From: an uncultured Granulosicoccaceae bacterium
Lineage (GTDB): Bacteria > Pseudomonadota > Gammaproteobacteria > Granulosicoccales > Granulosicoccaceae
Assembly: GCA_938007995.1 (NCBI GenBank)
Contig: CALLLW010000078.1
Span: 1-51,803, forward strand
DNA length: 51,803 nt
Reading direction: 5' to 3'
The translations under genes were made by a program, and so were the position numbers. The notes beneath the pieces were generated by a model, which had not been told where the DNA came from, did not search any database, and was given only the letters and a program-made list of their open reading frames with translations. Shown here piece after piece: positions 31,147 to 40,303 of this stretch (positions are counted from its first letter, which is position 1; every line of letters begins with the position of its first letter).

Positions 31147-32331
31147 ATGAACGAAGCTGTTATCGTATCTACTGCCCGCACTCCAATCGGCCGGGCGTTC
31201 AGAGGCTCTCTGAACAACATCAAATCTCCAACGCTGATGGCACATGCCATAAAGCACGCGGTTGAACGTTCCGGTGTGGAAGGTGCTGAAGTCGATGATG
31301 TCGTTATTGGTTCCGTGCTGACTGCAGGCACGGCCGGCAATAACGTCGCAAGGCTTTCCTCACTGGCTGCCGGCTTACCCGCAACGGTAGCGGCCCAGAC
31401 AATTGACCGGCAATGTTCCTCAGGCTTGATGGCCATATCAATTGCCGCTCGACAGATCATGGTTGAGGGTATGCAAACCTGTGTCGCCGGTGGTCAGGAC
31501 AACATCTCGCAGGTTCAACAGCATTACTTCGAGTGGATATCAAAAGACATCGATGCGGGTGTGGTTGCCATGTCTGAGCATGCCTACATGCCAATGCTGC
31601 AAACCGCAGAGGTCGTTGCAGAGCGCTATAACATCAGCAGAGATATGCAGGATGATTATGCGCTCTCATCACAGCAGCGCACCGCAGCTGCTCAACAGGC
31701 CGGATTATTCGATGATGAGATTGTGCCAATTGCAGCAACACAAAAAATAATCGACAAAGAAACAAAAGAAGAGTCGTTTAAAGAAGTCACGCTTGAAAAG
31801 GATGAAGGCAATCGGCCGGAAACCAAACTTGAAAATCTGCAGAAACTGAATTCCGTGTTAGACAACGGCACTGTTACTGCCGGTAACGCAAGTCAGTTAT
31901 CAGACGGCGCTTCTGCCTGTGTAGTAATGGACGCAAAGCTCGCGTCAAAGCGCAATCTGTCTCCACTTGGTATTTATCGCGGCATGGCAGTGGCCGGCTG
32001 TGAACCGGACGAGATGGGTATCGGGCCGGTATTTGCCATCCCGAAATTACTCAAGCAACACGGATTAAAAGTTTCAGACATTGGCTTATGGGAACTCAAT
32101 GAAGCTTTTGCTGTGCAATGTCTCTACTGCCGTGACAAACTGGGTATTGATCCGGATTTGTACAATGTCAATGGTGGCTCTATATCAATTGGACATCCTT
32201 ATGGAATGACCGGCGCACGCACCACCGGTCATGCGCTGATTGAAGGTAAACGACGCGGCGCCAAGTATGTGGTGGTTACCATGTGTATTGGCGGCGGCAT
32301 GGGTGCTGCAGCACTTTTTGAAATCGCTTAG
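31147..32331 (+). CDS. Thiolase family protein (acetyl-CoA acyltransferase)
   Basis: A 394-residue thiolase. The acyl-accepting Cys90 is in [12 protein letters not shown], the catalytic histidine in [14 protein letters not shown] near residue 350, and the second cysteine, Cys380, in [26 protein letters not shown] near residue 318 is also a family signature. It catalyses thiolytic cleavage or condensation of acyl-CoAs; whether it is a degradative FadA-like or a biosynthetic enzyme cannot be decided. No beta-oxidation partner gene is adjacent. It converges on the selenoprotein-like gene, 119 bases away. Confidence 0.92.
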   Translation: MNEAVIVSTARTPIGRAFRGSLNNIKSPTLMAHAIKHAVERSGVEGAEVDDVVIGSVLTAGTAGNNVARLSSLAAGLPATVAAQTIDRQCSSGLMAISIAARQIMVEGMQTCVAGGQDNISQVQQHYFEWISKDIDAGVVAMSEHAYMPMLQTAEVVAERYNISRDMQDDYALSSQQRTAAAQQAGLFDDEIVPIAATQKIIDKETKEESFKEVTLEKDEGNRPETKLENLQKLNSVLDNGTVTAGNASQLSDGASACVVMDAKLASKRNLSPLGIYRGMAVAGCEPDEMGIGPVFAIPKLLKQHGLKVSDIGLWELNEAFAVQCLYCRDKLGIDPDLYNVNGGSISIGHPYGMTGARTTGHALIEGKRRGAKYVVVTMCIGGGMGAAALFEIA

Positions 32332-32450
32332 CGGCTTGCCTTTCGATTACATGCTTACTCTTTGGTTTAACACTCCGGGTCAGTCAGTTTGGCGCTGACT
32401 TAACAGCAGCGCCACGGCACGTAATCAGTTCCATAGCTAACACGCTACCG

Positions 32451-33071
32451 CTATCTCGCTTCAACACCTGTTTGTTGCAGCAGCTGTTCGATGGCTTCAT
32501 ACGGTTGTGCGCCTACAATACCAGACTGCCCGGTCACATAAGTTGGCACACCGGTCACGCCATAAGCACGGGATTTTTTCCAGTCTGCATCAACTGCATC
32601 GCTATAGGAACTGCTTTCTAAAACATTACTGGCTGCTTTTTCATCCAGACCGATATCCCGACAAACTGACAGCAATACTTCTTTATCGGCAACGTTACAG
32701 CCATCGACAAAATAGGCTCGAAACAACGCGTCATGAATAGCGTCGCCGTTGACTTGTGTATCTGCCCACTTGGCCAGCTCCTGCGCCTTTCTGCTGTTAT
32801 ACGTATGAGTTCGTTTGCCGTAAGGCAGTCCTTCAGCTTCCATTAACTCTTTCATCTGTGCGTTCTTTTCTGCAATCTGTTCAGAGTTGGCACCAAACAA
32901 TGCTTCCAGCGTTTTACCTTCTGTGGGTGTTTCCGGATGTAGCGGGAACTGCACAAACTCAAGCTTGATATCATAGTTCTGGCGGATACGATCAATACGC
33001 ACGGTACTGAGATAACACCAGGGTCAAACGTAGTCGCTGAAAATCTCAAGCACGGGTATGGTAGAGGTCAA
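32451..33071 (-). CDS. DsbA/FrnE-family thioredoxin-fold protein with in-frame TGA (probable selenocysteine)
   Basis: Read from a TTG at 33071, preceded by AAGGGAG with 7-base spacing, the frame gives TSTIPVLEIFSDYV, then TGA (33024-33026, codon 16), then PWCYLSTVRID and continues for 190 codons. In this family the motif is FSDYVCPWCYL, so the TGA sits exactly at the first redox cysteine; read as selenocysteine it gives UPWC. The rest is intact, with the helical insertion and the cis-proline segment GVTGVPTYV near the end. Total length would be 206 residues, normal for the family. Calling the gene from a start after the TGA would yield 183 residues without the active-site U/C and without the first beta strand. 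A point mutation TGT or TGC to TGA is the alternative. Confidence 0.75.
32982..33000 (-). promoter_or_regulatory. Candidate bacterial SECIS hairpin
   Basis: Nucleotides +24 to +42 after the TGA read GCGTATTGATCGTATCCGC on the coding strand. They can fold with GCG pairing CGC, a U-C mismatch, then AU pairing AU around a 7-base loop UGAUCGU with G at the second loop position. Location and loop G fit the loose rules for bacterial SECIS elements. A second, more proximal stem (+4 to +22, rich in G-U pairs, loop AUCUC) is also possible. The fold was drawn by eye and its energy is not computed. Confidence 0.4.
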
Positions 33072-33200
33072 AAGAAGTCTCCCTTAGTAGGTGAATATTC
33101 GGCTTTTAAATGATGAGTGTAACATCCAGCGCTGGTTAATATCACAGGCTTATGTTCGCAGCATTCACATTCAATCTTTAGAAAAACCTATTTATTTCCT

Positions 33201-33222
33201 ACACTTAAGTGTCATAAAGTGT
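33201..33222. promoter_or_regulatory. Palindrome plus direct half-site in a divergent spacer
   Basis: ACACTTAAGTGT (33201-33212) is a perfect 12-base palindrome, and its half-site AAGTGT recurs at 33217-33222, exactly 10 bases later. The spacer lies between the minus-strand selenoprotein-like gene and the plus-strand gene at 33295. The arrangement suits a dimeric regulator binding one helical turn apart. No regulator is known for it. Confidence 0.35.
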
Positions 33223-33294
33223 GGCATTTAGGATTCTGACTGGTCAACCAAGCTATGATAGTCTTGCACAGCCACGAAGGTAGCGAGGTTTTTA

Positions 33295-33831
33295 ATGATG
33301 AAAAAACACGAACATACACACGCAATAGACACAAAAAAGCGCAATACGCTGAAAGTTCTGGGTGGCACGGCAGTGATTGCAGCCACGCCTGCAGCGGTAA
33401 CCGCCACTTGTCTGCATGGCAACTACCCGACAGATGCCAGTCAGACAACAACTCAGGCAACAACACAGCAACCAATCGTTGCGGTCACCTCAGCCGGCAC
33501 CGAACTGACCATAGCACTCACTGTTGATTCAGAGCCAAAGATCCGTCTCACCAACCACAGCAAAGAGCTGATCATTGTCAGGCATGTCTATCCGGGGATT
33601 ATCCATGCTGGCAAACATGCGTTTGATATTAATTCGATCTTTGAGGGCGGTGCCTACGCCATCAGCCCTGGTACAAGTCGTGAGGCCTTTGTGAGGCCGA
33701 CTGTTCACACCGCAGCGGAGGTCAATTTTCCACGTCACTTGTACCGTAATCAACCTCTGCGCGTAGCCGCTGTTACCGGCAGAGATCAACGCGGCGTACT
33801 GGCGAACTCAACCAGAAGTTTCTTTTCCTGA
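33295..33831 (+). CDS. Exported protein of unknown function with a Tat-like leader
   Basis: A 178-residue protein. The N-terminus has DTKKRNTLKVLGGTAVIAA, resembling a twin-arginine leader with KR in place of RR, followed by a hydrophobic run and a probable cleavage site near residue 40. A Thr/Gln-rich linker follows. The mature domain has IRLTNHSKELIIVRHVYPGIIHAG and may be an immunoglobulin-like beta sandwich. I do not recognise the family. Start at the first of two adjacent ATG codons; GCGAGG lies upstream. Confidence 0.6.
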   Translation: MMKKHEHTHAIDTKKRNTLKVLGGTAVIAATPAAVTATCLHGNYPTDASQTTTQATTQQPIVAVTSAGTELTIALTVDSEPKIRLTNHSKELIIVRHVYPGIIHAGKHAFDINSIFEGGAYAISPGTSREAFVRPTVHTAAEVNFPRHLYRNQPLRVAAVTGRDQRGVLANSTRSFFS

Positions 33832-33919
33832 CTTAGTAACTCAATAACAAGCCGTATCGCAATAACAAGCCGGTTGCACGTCAAGCGACCGGCTGCTTCG
33901 CAAAACTGCTATTTAAAAG

Positions 33920-34633
33920 TCAAACAAACTTCTGACCAAGCTGCTTTACAAAACGCAGTTCTTCGTCAAGGCGCTCAAGCACCAGATGATCAGCCCAGTT
34001 GCGCCTCATCACCAACTGACCCTCTGTCACTTCAATAAACACAATATGCGCTCGCAGTAAAAACTCTCTAACCTCACCTGTTAACACAGACCTGATTAAC
34101 TCCTCGTTGTTTGTGGTTATGTGATACCGGTTGGCGATGTCAGGATCATCTTCAAAATCCATATTCTCGCCATTGCCAACGTACAGAATCGCGTCAGGCA
34201 CCACAGTCGGCAGGATAATACAGCTCAGATCTTTAAAGTCACCCTTAACAATGGTGACAGACCACGGTGTACGATTTCTCTTGCGAGTCGCTTTGCTCAG
34301 AGTAAACTTTCTGCGATCCACAGACCATGCTTTACTCTGATAAAGCCCGGTAATGCTATTGGCTGCTCCGCTTTGAGACATCACTTCAGATTTAACCGAT
34401 ACTTCATTTGCCACTTGTGCCAATGGCGCGGCATTACCAAACAGGTGCTCAGTGTACATGCCATCAACTATTCGGGCTTTAGTGAACTCTGCAAATATTT
34501 GTTTATCGCTATCCGTAAATGACTTGTTCTTGTAGAAACGCCTGATAATAATCGGCGTTCTAATGGTGTCCACAATACCGAACAGTACCACTGCAATAAA
34601 AACTGCAATTGCAGCCATTTCACTTAAAGCCAT
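33920..34633 (-). CDS. Membrane-anchored protein of unknown function
   Basis: About 237 residues. One N-terminal membrane helix (ALSEMAAIAVFIAVVLFGIVD) is followed by a basic turn and a soluble, probably cytoplasmic, domain with many charged residues. The GAGAG ribosome binding site favours the ATG at 34633 over an in-frame GTG six bases upstream. Segments such as SVTIVKGDFKDLSCIILPTVV and LLRAHIVFIEVTEGQLVMRR look like beta strands of an unknown domain. No motif was recognised. It is divergent from the dehydrogenase gene. Confidence 0.65.
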   Translation of the reverse strand: MALSEMAAIAVFIAVVLFGIVDTIRTPIIIRRFYKNKSFTDSDKQIFAEFTKARIVDGMYTEHLFGNAAPLAQVANEVSVKSEVMSQSGAANSITGLYQSKAWSVDRRKFTLSKATRKRNRTPWSVTIVKGDFKDLSCIILPTVVPDAILYVGNGENMDFEDDPDIANRYHITTNNEELIRSVLTGEVREFLLRAHIVFIEVTEGQLVMRRNWADHLVLERLDEELRFVKQLGQKFV

Positions 34634-34745
34634 TTTCACTCTCGTTATGCTGATCTGCTAACCATTATCTGCGTCATTATCGGAGCCGTCCAGCCCATAC
34701 GACTTGTTATACTAAACACCCAATGACAGAGTCAGTGGTAACACT

Positions 34746-35690
34746 ATGCAGATTAAAATCCCCTTTGCCGGACAGGTCAGCAACGAGGAACAGGCCGAGT
34801 GGCTGCATGCAATCAATGCCGTTGCTAAACAGTTTACGCTCGTGCCGCTAAGTACCATCTCAGCAGCCAGCCGCAAACAAACAGAAGTCGCCGTGGTAGC
34901 CAACCCCGACCCGGACACTTTTAACGAACTGCCGCAGCTCAAATGGATACAAAGCCTGTGGGCGGGAGTTGAAGGATTGCTTGGCGCAAAACTTAATCCC
35001 GATATTGCTGTCGTCAGACTTGCCGATCCGCAGATGGCGCAGACCATGGCAGAAGCCGTGTTGGCATGGACGCTCTTTCTGCATCGAAAAATGCCACAGT
35101 ACACGCAACAACAGTCTGACGGCATTTGGCACCAGCTTACCTTAACCACACCACAGCAATGCAACGTCAGTGTCTTCGGCCTGGGCAAGTTGGGCAGCGC
35201 TGCAGCACAGCGTTTACGGCAAAATAATTTTACCGTCAGAGGCTGGAGCAGCAGTAAAAAATCAATTCATGGTGTAGAAACGTTTCATGGTGCTGGCGGA
35301 TTTGATGAGATTCTGCAGCACACAAATATTGCCGTAATACTTCTGCCAATGACATCAAACACCCGGGCACTATTCAATACGCAAAGCCTGAGTAAACTTC
35401 CTGTCGATGCTTCTATTATTAATTTTGCGCGCGGGCCGATCATCGTAGAGTCGGACCTGCTTGCCAGCCTGAACAGCAATCACATCAAACACGCTGTACT
35501 GGATGTTTTTGACCACGAGCCATTACCCGCTGATCATCCATTCTGGCAACATCCCTCTGTTACTGTGCTGCCGCATATTTCGGCACCGACCACCGTCAGC
35601 ACCGCAGCTACAATAGCATCACACAACATCGACCAATACCTGTGCCATGGCACGATACCGCAAGCCATTGATCGCAAGCGCGGCTATTAA
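34746..35690 (+). CDS. D-2-hydroxyacid dehydrogenase (GhrA-like)
   Basis: A 314-residue NAD(P)-dependent dehydrogenase. The cofactor-binding motif is VFGLGKLGSAAAQRL near residue 145, followed by RGWSSSKK, whose basic residues suggest NADP(H). The catalytic arginine is in FARGPIIVESDLL near residue 232, glutamate in DHEPLPADHPFW near residue 261, and histidine in LPHISAPTT near residue 280. SLWAGVEGLL near residue 70 also fits the GhrA/glyoxylate-hydroxypyruvate reductase group. The likely reaction is reduction of glyoxylate or hydroxypyruvate. Confidence 0.88.
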   Translation: MQIKIPFAGQVSNEEQAEWLHAINAVAKQFTLVPLSTISAASRKQTEVAVVANPDPDTFNELPQLKWIQSLWAGVEGLLGAKLNPDIAVVRLADPQMAQTMAEAVLAWTLFLHRKMPQYTQQQSDGIWHQLTLTTPQQCNVSVFGLGKLGSAAAQRLRQNNFTVRGWSSSKKSIHGVETFHGAGGFDEILQHTNIAVILLPMTSNTRALFNTQSLSKLPVDASIINFARGPIIVESDLLASLNSNHIKHAVLDVFDHEPLPADHPFWQHPSVTVLPHISAPTTVSTAATIASHNIDQYLCHGTIPQAIDRKRGY

Positions 35691-35731
35691 GCGAATAATC
35701 TGTCGCAGCGGCGGCAACGTCGGTTACTGCT

Positions 35732-36475
35732 CTACAAACCACCCACTAACACTTCAGCGATCAGCTTCTGTACCTGATCAACACCACTTTTAAGGTTCTT
35801 TTCTATTTTACTGAAGTCGATTCCGGTAGGTACTTTACCGGCGGCGCGATTGACCACCATGGCGCAGCAGGCGTATTCAAGGCCCAGCTCACGCGCCAGT
35901 GACGCCTCTGGCATGCCGGTCATTCCAACAATTGTGCAACCGTCAATTTCCATGCGTTTAATTTCAGCAGCGGTTTCCAGTCTCGGGCCTTGTGTTGCGC
36001 CATACACTCCTGTTGTGGTCACCGGTAATTTTAATGTACGTGCTGCATCGATCAGCTTTTGTCTTATTTCTGCAGAGTAAGGCTGGGTAAAATCGACATG
36101 CTCGAACTTATGGCTTTTATCACCGTGAAAAGTATGGGCGCGGTCATAGGTGTAATCGATGATCTGATCCGGAATGACCAGCGACTGCTCAGCACATTCA
36201 TCCGAGATTCCGCCAACCGCAGCCAGTGCAATCACATGCGTGACGCCAACTTCCTGCAGTGCTTTTATATTTGCCCGGTAATTGATCATGTGCGGCGGTA
36301 TGGTGTGGCGTCGGCCATGCCTTGCCAGAAAAATAACCTCGCAGTCGCTTATTGAGCCATGGATCAACGGGCTTGATGGTGCGCCGTAAATGGTTCTCAC
36401 CATCTCCCTGCAATTTAACGTCAGGCCTGGCATGCTGGTCACACCCGTGCCACCAATAATTGCGATCTTTGCCAT
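35732..36475 (-). CDS. S-methyl-5'-thioinosine phosphorylase (MTAP/PNP family)
   Basis: A 247-residue nucleoside phosphorylase. The opening IAIIGGTGVTSMPGL, the phosphate-binding RHGRRHTIPPHMINYRAN near residue 50, and ATQGPRLETAAEIKRM near residue 170 place it in the MTAP family. The ending GMTGMPEASLARELGLEYACCAMVVNRAAGK, with VNRAAGK instead of the MTAP-type TDYDxW, matches the methylthioinosine-specific bacterial branch. It would act in methionine salvage after deamination of methylthioadenosine. It converges on the dehydrogenase gene. Confidence 0.88.
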   Translation of the reverse strand: MAKIAIIGGTGVTSMPGLTLNCREMVRTIYGAPSSPLIHGSISDCEVIFLARHGRRHTIPPHMINYRANIKALQEVGVTHVIALAAVGGISDECAEQSLVIPDQIIDYTYDRAHTFHGDKSHKFEHVDFTQPYSAEIRQKLIDAARTLKLPVTTTGVYGATQGPRLETAAEIKRMEIDGCTIVGMTGMPEASLARELGLEYACCAMVVNRAAGKVPTGIDFSKIEKNLKSGVDQVQKLIAEVLVGGL

Positions 36476-37098
36476 CTGTATTTAAACCACCCTGCTTGAT
36501 GTTTAGTGAATTGTCGTTATTGTACACAGAGCAAGAGCCGGCAGAGCCTGATCGTGAAGCGGTAGCTGTCGAATAGTCGACACATTGAACGCGTTTGTAT
36601 TTACCGCCGGACTATTGGCATGAACAAAACTTACCGCCGCAACTTTAACGTTCACTGCGTGTCCTAGCCACTTATCAGGGTACATCTGTGATCACCGCTC
36701 GTGTGGAGGCCTCACATAATCCGAATACAGCCTCAACATCAGATCGCTTGTGCCAAACCGGGAGAGCGCAGTATTAGGCTGCAAAATTGCAATCACCCAC
36801 CCTGCACCAGACAGTCAACAGCAGTATTGCCTGACGCTTATTACAAGTCAGCATTCCCTGCGACAGAGCCAATATTGCCCGATTGACAAGGTATACTCAG
36901 GGGCAGCAAACACAGGAAAGCTGAATTGATCCGGCACTTTTTACACAGGCCACAAAACAGTACTTGCCATAGCGGGCTCGAGTCACCGCTGCAGGATGCA
37001 CAAGGCGCCGCCAGACTTCAGCGCTCTCGCATCGTTTTTTTTGCAACACACCTGAAGTGCTCACCTGAAACCGATGCCGGGGAATTTTCCGCAAGATA
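36476..37098. other. 623-base divergent spacer without a gene
   Basis: It lies between the phosphorylase (minus) and the start of the MoxR/VWA locus (plus), so it should carry promoters in both directions. A TTGACA at about 36880 and a TATACT just after it are too close to pair with each other, so no -35/-10 set is assigned. The short open frames here lack coding character. A T-run (eight T) at about 37035 has no stem in front. Nothing else was recognised. Confidence 0.5.
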
Positions 37099-39357
37099 AT
37101 GACTGACTGGTTGCTTAATTACCCCGCCTCAGACTTTGCCGCAGGCAAACTGGCTTTTGCTCTGTCCTTTGGCCCCTGGCTACTGCTGGCAGCCATTGCT
37201 CTCGCCGCATTTCTGTTTGGCATCAGCCTCTGGACACGCCGCGAACATCTCAGCAGCGGAAAAACCTGGACCTTGTGGGTGCTTCAGTCACTGGTTGCCG
37301 CTCTGCTACTAACGATGATCTGGCGTCCCACACTGATTGTCGAAGCGATCAGCGCCGGTGAAAACACGGTGGCCGTTCTGCTTGACTCGTCTGCAAGCAT
37401 GCAAGTCGAGTTGGATAACATTAGTCGCTTTGACCGCGCCAAAGACACACTCATTAACACCCTGAATCCCGAATTGAGTGAAAACTTTACCCTCAAAACC
37501 GGTTCTTTCAGCGACGCACTGATCTGGTCAGATGACTACACCAATACCACTGCCGAAGGCCAGCGCAGCAACCTCAGCAACACACTGCTGGAAGTGCTCG
37601 AACAGGCGCGAATCGACCCACTGACGGCTGTGGTCGTTGCCACCGACGGCAGCGACAACTCCAATGCGGTAAGCAACGAGTTCTGGGATCAGCTCGCGAG
37701 CTACAACGTACCGGTGCACACGATCGGCGTCGGTGAAACACTGCTCGCCAACGATACCGAAGTGATCTCGGTTGACGTACCAGCCGAGGCGACGCCGGGC
37801 TCTATCCAAACCGCCCGAGTATCAGTACGCCACGGTGATCAGGATTCTTTGCGTGTGAAGGTATATTCCGGTGCAAACATCATTGCGATCGAAGATAAAC
37901 CCCTCAGTGGCAAGCCCGGCCAGACCACTGTAGAGATTGACATCGATGCATCGCAGGCCGGCATTCAGGAGCTGCGCTTTGAAGCAGAGGGAACCACCGC
38001 AGATATATCACCAGCCAACAACAGCCGCAAAAGACTACTACAGGTTGCAGAGAGCAATCGCAGAATTCTCTACTTTGAAGGTGAACCACGCTGGGAATAC
38101 AAATTCATCCGGCGCGCAGTCAATAATGCGCCGGGCATTTCACTGGTTACAATACTTCGAACCACACCGAATAAATTTTATCGCCAGGGAATTGACTCAG
38201 CAGAACAACACGCCAACGGCTTCCCCACCAGCAGAGCAGAACTCTACCCCTACGATGCCGTGATCATTGGCAACGTTGAGTCGATCTCTCTGACCGGCGA
38301 ACAACAACAGCTGCTGCATGACTATGTGTCAAAACGTGGGGGTTCGCTTGTGATGATGGCAGGTGACAGAGCGCTTTCGGATGGCGGTTGGCAAAACAGC
38401 CCGGTTGCCAGTGCGCTGCCAGTCGAGCTTGATACAACCTCACAACCCACTTTCGCAAGACTACACGCTAAAGCAAGCCTGGCGGTTGCGGGATCATTGT
38501 CGCCGATAACACGGTTTGATAATCAAGCTACCAGCAACGAACTGCAATGGTCTGAGCTACCGGAACTTGCAGACATTCAAAAAACCGGCGCGGTTAAACC
38601 GGGCGCAAATGTTTTGTTAAACGCCAGTGTCGGTGGTGAACAAATACCACTGCTGACTCACCAGCGCTATGGTGCAGGCAATTCCTATCTGCTGGCAACC
38701 AGCGGCACCTGGAGATGGCAAATGCAAATGCCGTTCGAGGATCAGCGACACGAGACATTCTGGCGTCAGCTACTCACTTCAGTTGCTGCGGGTGCACCGC
38801 AACAGGTACAAAGTAAAACCGACCGGCAGATCTACAATGATGAAAGTCAGATCACGCTGAGCACACGATTGTTTAACGAAGAGTTCGACCCGCTGACCAA
38901 CGGCATCGTTGAAGCTGTGCTCACCGCCCCGGATGGCAGTCAAAGCAGCACGCTGTTAAAAGCAAGCGCTGAAGAAGCCGGTGTGTACTCAGCCTCAGCT
39001 AATGCCGATCAAACCGGCAGCTGGCAGATCGATATTATCGCCAAACAGCCGGATGGCACACAGATCAGCACTAAAACCCATTGGATACATCGCGAAGATG
39101 GTACTGCTGAACAGTATGCTCTGGCACAAAACGATACGCTGCTGCAACGAATATCTGCCACCACAAACGGGCGGTATATCAGCCTTACCGGATCAAGTGC
39201 AGGTGCCAATGAAATCGTTGAAACACTGCGCACCAGCCGCAGTGGAATTGTTCGTGAACAGTCTCTGCCGTTGTGGAACGCGCCGCTGTTTTTTTTATTG
39301 CTGATCGGACTCAAACTACTTGAATGGGCACTTCGACTGTTTTGGGGTCGATTATGA
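37099..39357 (+). CDS. Membrane-bound VWA and glutamine-amidotransferase-like protein
   Basis: A 752-residue inner-membrane protein that opens the MoxR locus. Two N-terminal helices (21-45, 56-75) are followed by a von Willebrand A domain with the metal-binding DSSAS at residues 96-100. It then has Ig-like beta regions (about 230-320). A class I amidotransferase-like domain (about 325-460) starts RRILYFEGEPRWEYKFIRR. More beta-rich sequence and a C-terminal helix (PLFFLLLIGLKLLEWALRLF) follow. This architecture is common beside MoxR ATPases. The amidotransferase part seems to be non-catalytic, since no nucleophile elbow was found. Its stop overlaps the next ATG. Confidence 0.8.
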   Translation: MTDWLLNYPASDFAAGKLAFALSFGPWLLLAAIALAAFLFGISLWTRREHLSSGKTWTLWVLQSLVAALLLTMIWRPTLIVEAISAGENTVAVLLDSSASMQVELDNISRFDRAKDTLINTLNPELSENFTLKTGSFSDALIWSDDYTNTTAEGQRSNLSNTLLEVLEQARIDPLTAVVVATDGSDNSNAVSNEFWDQLASYNVPVHTIGVGETLLANDTEVISVDVPAEATPGSIQTARVSVRHGDQDSLRVKVYSGANIIAIEDKPLSGKPGQTTVEIDIDASQAGIQELRFEAEGTTADISPANNSRKRLLQVAESNRRILYFEGEPRWEYKFIRRAVNNAPGISLVTILRTTPNKFYRQGIDSAEQHANGFPTSRAELYPYDAVIIGNVESISLTGEQQQLLHDYVSKRGGSLVMMAGDRALSDGGWQNSPVASALPVELDTTSQPTFARLHAKASLAVAGSLSPITRFDNQATSNELQWSELPELADIQKTGAVKPGANVLLNASVGGEQIPLLTHQRYGAGNSYLLATSGTWRWQMQMPFEDQRHETFWRQLLTSVAAGAPQQVQSKTDRQIYNDESQITLSTRLFNEEFDPLTNGIVEAVLTAPDGSQSSTLLKASAEEAGVYSASANADQTGSWQIDIIAKQPDGTQISTKTHWIHREDGTAEQYALAQNDTLLQRISATTNGRYISLTGSSAGANEIVETLRTSRSGIVREQSLPLWNAPLFFLLLIGLKLLEWALRLFWGRL

Positions 39358-40301
39358 GCAGAGCAAAATTGAAATTGCTGAAAATTATTAGTTTGATCAG
39401 CGCGTTAGGCATAGCACCGGGCATCGCACCAATTGCTAACGCGGCCAATGTTACCGTAGTGATTGGTGGACTCGGTGGCAGCGAAGCATTCGCTGAAAAG
39501 TTTGATAACTATGCAACGGCAATTGCCGATGAAGCAAAGCGCATTGCATCAGCCGAGACCGATGTCATCTTGCTACACGGTTCAGCTGCAAAAAAAGAAA
39601 TTATAACGGCACTGTTCGATGCCCTCTCTACCCGTACTGATATCAACAGTTTCAATGCCTACTTTATCGGCCACGGCAGTTTCGACGGCAGATCGTATAA
39701 ATTCAATATCCCAGGACCGGACATCAACGATACCGAACTGCTGGAACTGCTCAACAAGGTAAAAGCCCAACAGCAGTTAATTGTTGCCGCTACCAGCTCA
39801 AGTGGCGCTCTGCTAGAGGTCATCGACACAGGTGATCAGACAGTCGGACAGCGTGTATTGATCACAGCCACAAAAAACGGACGTGAAAAAACTGCCGTGC
39901 TGTTCCCTGAGTACCTGGTGGAAGCGCTCACCACCCCGGCTGCAGACACAGACAAAAACGAAAGCATCACAGCACTTGAAGTGTTCAACTACGCCAACTC
40001 CGCAGTTGAGGGTTATTATGAAACCGAAAAGCTACTGGCACCGGAACATCCGAGGATGCAGGGCGAGAATGCAGAGTCTTTCGAACTGGCACGCTACGGT
40101 GCTCTGTTAGCAGCCCGGGATCAGGTCCCTGAAGAACTCCTCGCCACTCGTGAAACACTCGCTAATCAGGTCAGTACACTACGTTCACGCAAGGATGACA
40201 TCGATGAAGATGAATACTTTGATACGCTGCAAGACCTGATGCTTCAACTTTCCGATGTACAGAGTCAAATAGACGCTGCATCCGAACAAAGCGAAAACTG
40301 A
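39354..40301 (+). CDS. Exported caspase-like (C13/C14-type) fold protein, probably without catalytic Cys
   Basis: About 315 residues from the ATG that overlaps the previous stop (ATGA); an upstream ATG at 39324 lies inside the preceding gene. A signal peptide ends near NAANV. The mature domain has FNAYFIGHGSFDGRSYKFNIPGPD-type sequence, with a His-Gly pair where caspase-like peptidases place the catalytic histidine. The following strand VAATSSSGALLE has Ser where a catalytic Cys would be expected. The ITALEVFNYANSAVEGYYE segment also fits the caspase-like pattern. A C-terminal coiled coil (about 265-315) ends the protein. It is perhaps a pseudo-peptidase; fold assignment is from pattern only. 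Confidence 0.6.
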   Translation: MSRAKLKLLKIISLISALGIAPGIAPIANAANVTVVIGGLGGSEAFAEKFDNYATAIADEAKRIASAETDVILLHGSAAKKEIITALFDALSTRTDINSFNAYFIGHGSFDGRSYKFNIPGPDINDTELLELLNKVKAQQQLIVAATSSSGALLEVIDTGDQTVGQRVLITATKNGREKTAVLFPEYLVEALTTPAADTDKNESITALEVFNYANSAVEGYYETEKLLAPEHPRMQGENAESFELARYGALLAARDQVPEELLATRETLANQVSTLRSRKDDIDEDEYFDTLQDLMLQLSDVQSQIDAASEQSEN

Positions 40302-40303
40302 TT

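Noticed and set aside
32451..33002. Gene start at 33002 for the DsbA-like protein
   Set aside because: This would lack the first beta strand and the active-site motif and has no ribosome binding site; the upstream frame through the TGA is clearly homologous to the family.
36876..36895. Promoter made from TTGACA and TATACT before the MoxR locus
   Set aside because: The two hexamers are only a few bases apart, far from the required 16-18.
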